NCBI GenBank assembly: GCA_031270465.1
Contig: JAISXP010000130.1
Span: forward strand, 1-38,882
Length of the DNA stretch: 38,882 nucleotides
DNA from: Tannerella sp.
Lineage (GTDB): Bacteria; Bacteroidota; Bacteroidia; Bacteroidales; Tannerellaceae
Reading direction: 5' to 3'
Shown here in pieces: positions 35,055-38,882 of the stretch. The notes beneath the pieces are model-generated. The model saw only the letters and a program-made list of their open reading frames with translations. It was not told the DNA's origin and searched no databases. Each line of letters starts with the position of its first letter. Positions within the stretch are counted from its first letter, which is position 1. The translations under genes were made by a program, and so were the position numbers.

Positions 35055-35062
35055 CAAAGATA
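35055..35062 (-). promoter_or_regulatory. -7 box of the rpe-comEC operon
   Basis: TATCTTTG on the minus strand, 24 nt before the rpe ATG. It is a full match to the consensus, with no clear TTTG partner at the -33 position. Confidence 0.6.
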
Positions 35063-35167
35063 ATGAAAATGAAATATAAAACCTGTTTATGCCTCTTTTT
35101 TTGCTTTGTTTTTTTGCGGTTTTACCGACGAATCTTGAAGATTCAGTCATACAGTCAAAAGAATACA

Positions 35168-35201
35168 TATCAATCAACAGCATTTTCGCCATTGATTGAT
35201 A
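35168..35201. repeat. Inverted repeat downstream of the 59-aa ORF
   Basis: TATCAATCAA (35168-35177) and TTGATTGATA (35192-35201) form a 10-bp perfect stem with a 14-nt loop. It lies 24 nt past the small gene's stop on the minus strand. A second palindrome (GAATCTTGAAGATTC near 35130-35145) is close by. Neither has a T-run, so a role in ending transcription is only possible. Confidence 0.4.
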
Positions 35202-35224
35202 CGTACTCTTCTTCCATTCTCAAT

Positions 35225-35404
35225 TTAGTTCAGGATATAACTCCCGAAAGGCTCTTTCAGTCCGGTTTCGTACCGGTAAACCCTTGCAAATTGGCGGATA
35301 AATTCCAGCGTCTCTGTACGAGGCTTCGGAACCGCCTTTTTCATAACCGGGTTTTTGTCCAAATTTTCATTCGTAATACACAGGGTAAAAATGTTCATAG
35401 GCAT
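35225..35404 (-). CDS. Small conserved-looking protein of 59 residues, unknown function
   Basis: On the minus strand ATG 35404 (or the second ATG at 35398, or an internal Met near 35344) opens a 59-codon frame ending in TAA at 35225. The second half, RTETLEFIRQFARVYRYE followed by a C-terminal SYILN, resembles short Bacteroidales proteins I recall that end in a similar way, often near a regulatory gene. It has no signal peptide or membrane segment and is weakly basic. It lies 92 nt after the ECF sigma gene on the same strand and could share its transcript. It is too short to assign a domain. Confidence 0.55.
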   Translation of the reverse strand: MPMNIFTLCITNENLDKNPVMKKAVPKPRTETLEFIRQFARVYRYETGLKEPFGSYILN

Positions 35405-35496
35405 CTTTTTTTATACTTACATAAAAAAAACGATACCTTGGAAAAATTATTGTTTACCCCTCCGTCTTTTTACAAAATTTATATTTTGCAGGAAAA

Positions 35497-36090
35497 TCAG
35501 GCGTAAGAAAGTTCGATTTTATATTCTTCCGCCATGCGGCGCATGTTCATGATTGCATAGCGCATCCGTCCCAGCGCCGTGTTGATACTCACACCTGTTG
35601 CATCTGCTATTTCCTTGAAACTCATGTCGTGATAATAACGCATTTCCAGCACTTCGCGTTGGCTGTCGGGCAGGTGTTTGATCATTTTGCGGATGTCGGC
35701 AAGCACCTGATTCTTAACCATACGGTCTTCAACCGTTCCTTCGCACAGACGAACGTCGTTAAGCAGATCAACATCCAGTTCGTCGTTCGAAATGGCATTC
35801 TCGTTGCGCTCCTGACGGAAATTGTCTATAATCAGGTTGTGGGCTATACGCATAATCCAGGCTTTAAATTTGCCGTTTTCCGTATAACGTCCCTGTTTGA
35901 TCGTCGTGATAACTTTCAGAAAAGTTTCCTGAAAGATATCGTCGGTCAAGTCGCTGTCGTGTACAGTATAATATATATACGCATAGACACTGCTCTTATG
36001 GCGACTCAATAAAACATCGAATGCAGGATTACTGCCTTGCACATAAAGGACAACCAATTCTTCATCAGTCATCGTCTTCAAATTATTCAT
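35497..36090 (-). CDS. ECF-type RNA polymerase sigma factor
   Basis: 197 residues. Region 2 (about 20-90) contains FDVLLSRHKSSVYAYIYYTV, DLTDDIFQETFLKV and FKAWIMRIAHNLIIDNFRQ. Region 4 (about 130-185) contains LPDSQREVLEMRYYHDMSFKEIADATGVSINTALGRMRYAIMNMR. This closely fits a sigma-70 protein widely kept in Bacteroidales. No anti-sigma gene is adjacent, in contrast to the sigma gene at 19303. Upstream, AATTTGCC- and CCTTTGCG-like segments could be promoter parts, but no full -7 box is clear. Confidence 0.9.
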   Translation of the reverse strand: MNNLKTMTDEELVVLYVQGSNPAFDVLLSRHKSSVYAYIYYTVHDSDLTDDIFQETFLKVITTIKQGRYTENGKFKAWIMRIAHNLIIDNFRQERNENAISNDELDVDLLNDVRLCEGTVEDRMVKNQVLADIRKMIKHLPDSQREVLEMRYYHDMSFKEIADATGVSINTALGRMRYAIMNMRRMAEEYKIELSYA

Positions 36091-36315
36091 TACATCTCAA
36101 TTTATTTGGTTACGTGTAATGTTATGCAATAGGCAAATTAATTTAGTTCGTTATACAATATATTTTTATCAACCGCAAAGGAATGAAAAGTCTTTTAATT
36201 GACCAAACGTTTCTTTGAAAAAATATCCCCAATCATGCGTTTTATGTACAAAACAGCGAGTTTTAAGGACGAAATCTCTGTCCGGGCAGTGGAATTAACT
36301 GTTTGCCGAAGGGTT

Positions 36316-36672
36316 CTAAAGACTTTGAAAGGCCATGAAAAGGGATCTTATCTCGGACTTCACCTGATTGATGCCAATCAGGCCACCCGACATTCCCGAC
36401 GACAGGCTGCGTACTTCGCATTTCAGTTCGTCCGGCCCGGTGGCGATTACACAGACGGATATTTTCGAATACTTCACAAATGCGCCAAGCAATATCCGCA
36501 CCGTGTGATTTCCTTTTTCAAAAATTGCCCGCTCGTGCTCGCTGCCTTTCAGTTTGTAGCCCCAGGTTGTTAATAACTCTTTGATTTTTTGTTCCAATCC
36601 TTCTTTGGATACACCGTTGTAGACATGCAGAAACATGTCCGAGGTTGTCGTTTCATTTCTTGTAAAACTCAT
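36316..36672 (-). CDS. Small conserved hypothetical protein downstream of guaA
   Basis: 118 residues, beginning MSFTRNETTTSDMFLHVYNGVSKEGLEQKIKELL. It has an alpha/beta pattern with a central strand-rich block (HTVRILLGAFVKYSKISVCVIA) and a glycine-rich segment SSGMSGGLIGINQVK, then a helical end. It has no signal peptide. I recognise it only as a short Bacteroidales protein of unknown function. It starts 30 nt after the guaA stop on the same strand and is probably co-transcribed. The plus-strand frame over the same bases is a shadow. Confidence 0.72.
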   Translation of the reverse strand: MSFTRNETTTSDMFLHVYNGVSKEGLEQKIKELLTTWGYKLKGSEHERAIFEKGNHTVRILLGAFVKYSKISVCVIATGPDELKCEVRSLSSGMSGGLIGINQVKSEIRSLFMAFQSL

Positions 36673-36702
36673 TGTAGTATATATTTATGTGATTAAAAAA
36701 AA

Positions 36703-38223
36703 TTATTCCCATTCGATTGTGGCAGGAGGTTTGGAACTGATGTCGTAGACCACACGGTTGACGCCTTTCACCCTGTTAATGATTTCGTTCGACACTTTGG
36801 CAAGGAAATCGTACGGCAATTGCGCCCAGTCGGCCGTCATCGCATCGGTCGAAGTTACGGCGCGCAGGGCGATGGTATTTTCGTAAGTCCGTTCGTCGCC
36901 CATCACGCCGACCGACTGCACCGGCAGCAAGATGGCGCCTGCCTGCCAGACGGTGTCATACAGCCCCCATTCACGCATCAGCGAGATGTAGATGTCGTCT
37001 GCATCCTGCAAGATGCGAACTTTCTTTTCCGTGATGTCGCCGAGTATGCGAATGCCCAGTCCGGGACCGGGGAAGGGATGGCGTTTAATCAGGTGCGGCA
37101 TCATGCCCAGTTCCGTACCGACGCGGCGCACCTCGTCCTTGAAAAGCAGGCGCAACGGCTCTACCAGCTTGAGTTTCATCCTGTCCGGCAGCCCTCCCAC
37201 ATTGTGGTGACTCTTGATGACCATGCCGGTGATGGAGAGCGACTCGATTACGTCGGGGTAGATCGTTCCCTGTCCCAGCCATTTGATGTCTTTCAGTTTT
37301 TGCGCTTCTTCCTCGAAGATGTCAATAAATCCCTTGCCGATGATTTTGCGTTTTTGTTCGGGTTCCGTCACTCCGGCCAGACGACTGTAAAACCTTTCAC
37401 CGGCGTTTATCCCGACAACATTCAGCCCCAGATGCCCGTAGTCGCGCAGGACGTGTTCAAATTCGTGCTTGCGCAGCAGTCCGTGGTCTACAAAGATGCA
37501 GGTGAGGTTTTTGCCGATAGCCCTGTTCAGCAGAACGGCCGTCACGGACGAATCTACGCCGCCGGACAGCGCCAGAATCACCTTGTCGTTTCCCAACTGC
37601 GCTTTCAGTGTGGCAACCGTCGATTCGATGAACGATGCGGGTGTCCAGTCTTTCGTGCAGCCGCATACGTGGAGGAAATTGTCCAAAATGCGCATTCCGT
37701 CTTCCGTGTGAAACACTTCGGGATGGAACTGCACACCCCACGCCGGTTTGCCGTCGATGCGGTATGCGGCAATCTTCACATCGTCTGTACTTGCGATAGT
37801 CCTGAACGGCGAAGGCAACTGCGTGATGGTATCGCCATGAGACATCCAGACTTGCGAGCCACCCTTTACGCCTTTCAGTAGCGGGTCGTTGTCGTCGATG
37901 TGCGAGAGATGCGCCCTGCCATATTCGCGCACGGCGGCCGATTCGACTTTCCCGCCCGAATCGCTTGCCATCAACTGAGCGCCGTAGCATATACCCAGTA
38001 CTGGATATTTTTTTAGAATAGCGGTCAAATTCGTCCTGAACGCATTGCTGTCGCTCGTCGAATAGGGACTGCCCGAAAAGATGACGCCTTTGATGCGGTC
38101 GTCGCCTTCCGGGAAACGGTTGTAGGGCAATATTTCGCAGTATGTATTTAATTCTCTAACTCTTCGAGCAATCAGTTGAGTAGTCTGCGACCCGAAATCA
38201 AGAATAATAATCTTCTCACGCAT
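36703..38223 (-). CDS. guaA: GMP synthase (glutamine-hydrolysing)
   Basis: Makes GMP from XMP, glutamine and ATP in purine synthesis. The 506 residues contain a class I glutamine amidotransferase domain with the triad Cys79 (GICYGAQ), His167 and Glu169 (QFHPEV). The ATP pyrophosphatase domain has the PP-loop SGGVDSS at 220-226. The C-terminal dimerisation domain ends with the conserved PPATIEWE. Length and motifs are full, and the start [13 protein letters not shown] is the family's normal N-terminus. It is the first gene of a two-gene unit with the 36316 gene. Confidence 0.97.
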   Translation of the reverse strand: MREKIIILDFGSQTTQLIARRVRELNTYCEILPYNRFPEGDDRIKGVIFSGSPYSTSDSNAFRTNLTAILKKYPVLGICYGAQLMASDSGGKVESAAVREYGRAHLSHIDDNDPLLKGVKGGSQVWMSHGDTITQLPSPFRTIASTDDVKIAAYRIDGKPAWGVQFHPEVFHTEDGMRILDNFLHVCGCTKDWTPASFIESTVATLKAQLGNDKVILALSGGVDSSVTAVLLNRAIGKNLTCIFVDHGLLRKHEFEHVLRDYGHLGLNVVGINAGERFYSRLAGVTEPEQKRKIIGKGFIDIFEEEAQKLKDIKWLGQGTIYPDVIESLSITGMVIKSHHNVGGLPDRMKLKLVEPLRLLFKDEVRRVGTELGMMPHLIKRHPFPGPGLGIRILGDITEKKVRILQDADDIYISLMREWGLYDTVWQAGAILLPVQSVGVMGDERTYENTIALRAVTSTDAMTADWAQLPYDFLAKVSNEIINRVKGVNRVVYDISSKPPATIEWE

Positions 38224-38246
38224 GAACGACTTGTTTTTTTAGTGCA

Positions 38247-38254
38247 CAAAGATA
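38247..38254 (-). promoter_or_regulatory. -7 box of the guaA promoter
   Basis: TATCTTTG on the minus strand, 24 nt upstream of the guaA ATG. Full match to the consensus. No purine riboswitch or other leader fits in so short a 5' region. Confidence 0.6.
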
Positions 38255-38400
38255 GAAATAATCTTTTAATTTTAGTAGAAAAACAATCCCGTCGGGTGCA
38301 ATTTAAATTGTCACGTTCCCAAAAGTCCCTATAAGACCGGCAGATGGTGATGTAATACGCAGTCTTGTTTGCCTCATGCTGCGCTTGTCGAATTTTTTCC

Positions 38401-38408
38401 TACCTTTG
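38401..38408 (+). promoter_or_regulatory. -7 box with no recognised gene downstream
   Basis: TACCTTTG matches the consensus and is directed into the region that holds only a 43-codon frame and the repeat array. It could drive that frame or an RNA reading into the array. Confidence 0.4.
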
Positions 38409-38439
38409 CTTCAGTTTTAAAATCAAACAGATTCTAAAT

Positions 38440-38571
38440 ATGGACAGTCTCTTAAACAAAATTCGGGTTATTAAAAAAACAGCATTGCTACTGCGTGGAG
38501 TTGATAACCGTCATTGCGACGGCGCAATCGGAAGCAATCCGGGCATTCATTTCCTCTGCTTTAAATCATAA
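38440..38571 (+). CDS. Doubtful 43-codon frame after an orphan promoter box
   Basis: ATG 38440 lies 31 nt after the -7 box and an AAATA-rich stretch, normal for a Bacteroidota start. The product begins MDSLLNKIRVIKKTALLLRG and ends with TAA at 38571. No family was recognised. It may be a small protein, the 5' remnant of a lost gene, or chance. The array begins 17 nt after its stop. Confidence 0.25.
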   Translation: MDSLLNKIRVIKKTALLLRGVDNRHCDGAIGSNPGIHFLCFKS

Positions 38572-38587
38572 ATTTGAATCATATTCC

Positions 38588-38757
38588 TTTCGTTTTCGCG
38601 AGATGCCCGTCTCGTTTTCGTGAGACGGCGATCTCGTTGTTGTGAGATGACCGTCTCGTCGTCGTGAGACGGTGATCTCGCCATCGTGAGATGCCCGTCT
38701 CGCGCGATCGAGATGGCCGTCTCACGAGATCGAGATGCCCGTCTCGCGAGACGGGCG
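38588..38757. repeat. Array of TCTC...GAGA inverted repeats with exact 22-bp spacing
   Basis: Units begin at 38588, 38610, 38632, 38654, 38676, 38698, 38720 and 38742, each step exactly 22 bp. Most consist of TCTCG, about 7 variable bases and GAGA (16 bp), then a 6-bp spacer such as TGCCCG or CGGTGA. The first unit has TTTCG, the seventh TCTCA, and the last is the perfect palindrome TCTCGCGAGA. The 22-bp step breaks any reading frame. The array ends 40 nt downstream of the stop of the minus-strand gene at the right edge. Confidence 0.9.
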
Positions 38758-38796
38758 CCTGGTATATCCCGAACGCCCGCGTCGCAACAGACGACT

Positions 38797-38882
38797 TTAC
38801 TTTTTCGACATCGAGGCAACATCCATAAATACAGCTTTCGCAATCGCTTCCTTCAGTTCCTCCGATTCGGCAAAACGAACTA
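38797..38882 (-). CDS. C-terminal end of a gene running off the right edge
   Basis: The minus-strand frame enters at 38882 and ends at a TAA (38799-38797). Its 27 visible residues are mostly charged and helical (FAESEELKEAIAKAVFMDVAS) and finish with MSKK. This looks like a genuine protein tail and fits an intergenic gap beginning at the array. The protein cannot be identified. Confidence 0.55.
   Translation of the reverse strand, partial: VRFAESEELKEAIAKAVFMDVASMSKK

Noticed and set aside
35036-35506. 156-codon plus-strand frame over the rpe promoter and the 59-residue gene
   Set aside because: It covers the rpe promoter and lies opposite a more convincing small gene. Its product has no protein-like pattern beyond a chance hydrophobic start.
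36199-36573. 124-codon plus-strand frame
   Set aside because: It is opposite the 118-residue gene at 36316-36672, which has better protein composition, a normal start and an operon position behind guaA.
38547-38843. 98-codon minus-strand frame through the 22-bp array
   Set aside because: The repeat step is not a multiple of three, so the peptide has no repeating structure. The frame also overlaps, in another phase, the credible C-terminus at 38797-38882.

Overview
The window looks like chromosomal DNA from a Bacteroidales species (Bacteroidota), probably a relative of Porphyromonas, Tannerella, Parabacteroides or Dysgonomonas. Three things point there. First, promoters follow the Bacteroidota pattern: a TAnnTTTG -7 box occurs just upstream of many starts, and Shine-Dalgarno sequences are mostly absent. 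Second, the tmRNA encodes the tag GENNYALAA, the form I know from Porphyromonas gingivalis. Third, the gene set fits: gltB-gltD-asnB, a tricorn-type S41 protease, an Oar-like TonB-dependent receptor, an AmgK-RapZ fusion, and rplM beginning MDTLSYKT. No phage, IS element, CRISPR array or tRNA gene was recognised. Apart from a few intergenic repeat arrays, this is mostly core genome.

Layout. 1-1.4 kb: the start of a secreted protein gene and a secreted basic protein, both on the minus strand. 1.7-9.4 kb: nitrogen assimilation operon gltB-gltD-asnB. 9.9-10.3 kb: ssrA (tmRNA, minus). 10.5-15.4 kb: an operon of TonB-dependent receptor, secreted PHP phosphoesterase and an unknown secreted protein. 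15.5-16.3 kb: a short-chain dehydrogenase (minus), divergent from rplM-rpsI and rpsB-tsf (16.5-19.2 kb). 19.3-21.8 kb: ECF sigma factor, a membrane protein joining an anti-sigma-like N-terminus to a TonB-type C-terminus, and an L,D-transpeptidase-like protein. 22.2-25.1 kb: M16 peptidase. 25.1-27.3 kb (minus): AmgK-RapZ fusion and a MurU-like nucleotidyltransferase. 27.6-30.8 kb: tricorn-like protease. 31.1-33.1 kb: a radical SAM / DUF4130 pair. 33.1-36.1 kb (minus): a shortened ComEC, rpe, a 59-aa ORF and a second ECF sigma factor. 36.3-38.2 kb (minus): guaA and a small downstream gene. At the right edge: a repeat array and the C-terminus of another minus-strand gene.

The most unusual DNA is three intergenic arrays, each just downstream of a stop codon. 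At 21858-21993, six CTCGCGCGAG-type palindromes recur every 21 bp. At 38588-38757, eight TCTC...GAGA inverted repeats recur every 22 bp. At 30860-30957, three units recur every 41-42 bp. All spacings are close to whole numbers of DNA helical turns. Two of the three are related in sequence (TCTCG/CGAGA). This regularity, which holds whether or not the array stays in a reading frame, suggests a DNA- or RNA-level role rather than protein coding. The most interesting gene contexts are the kinase-RapZ fusion beside MurU, the sigma/TonB/transpeptidase operon, and the radical SAM / DUF4130 pair.
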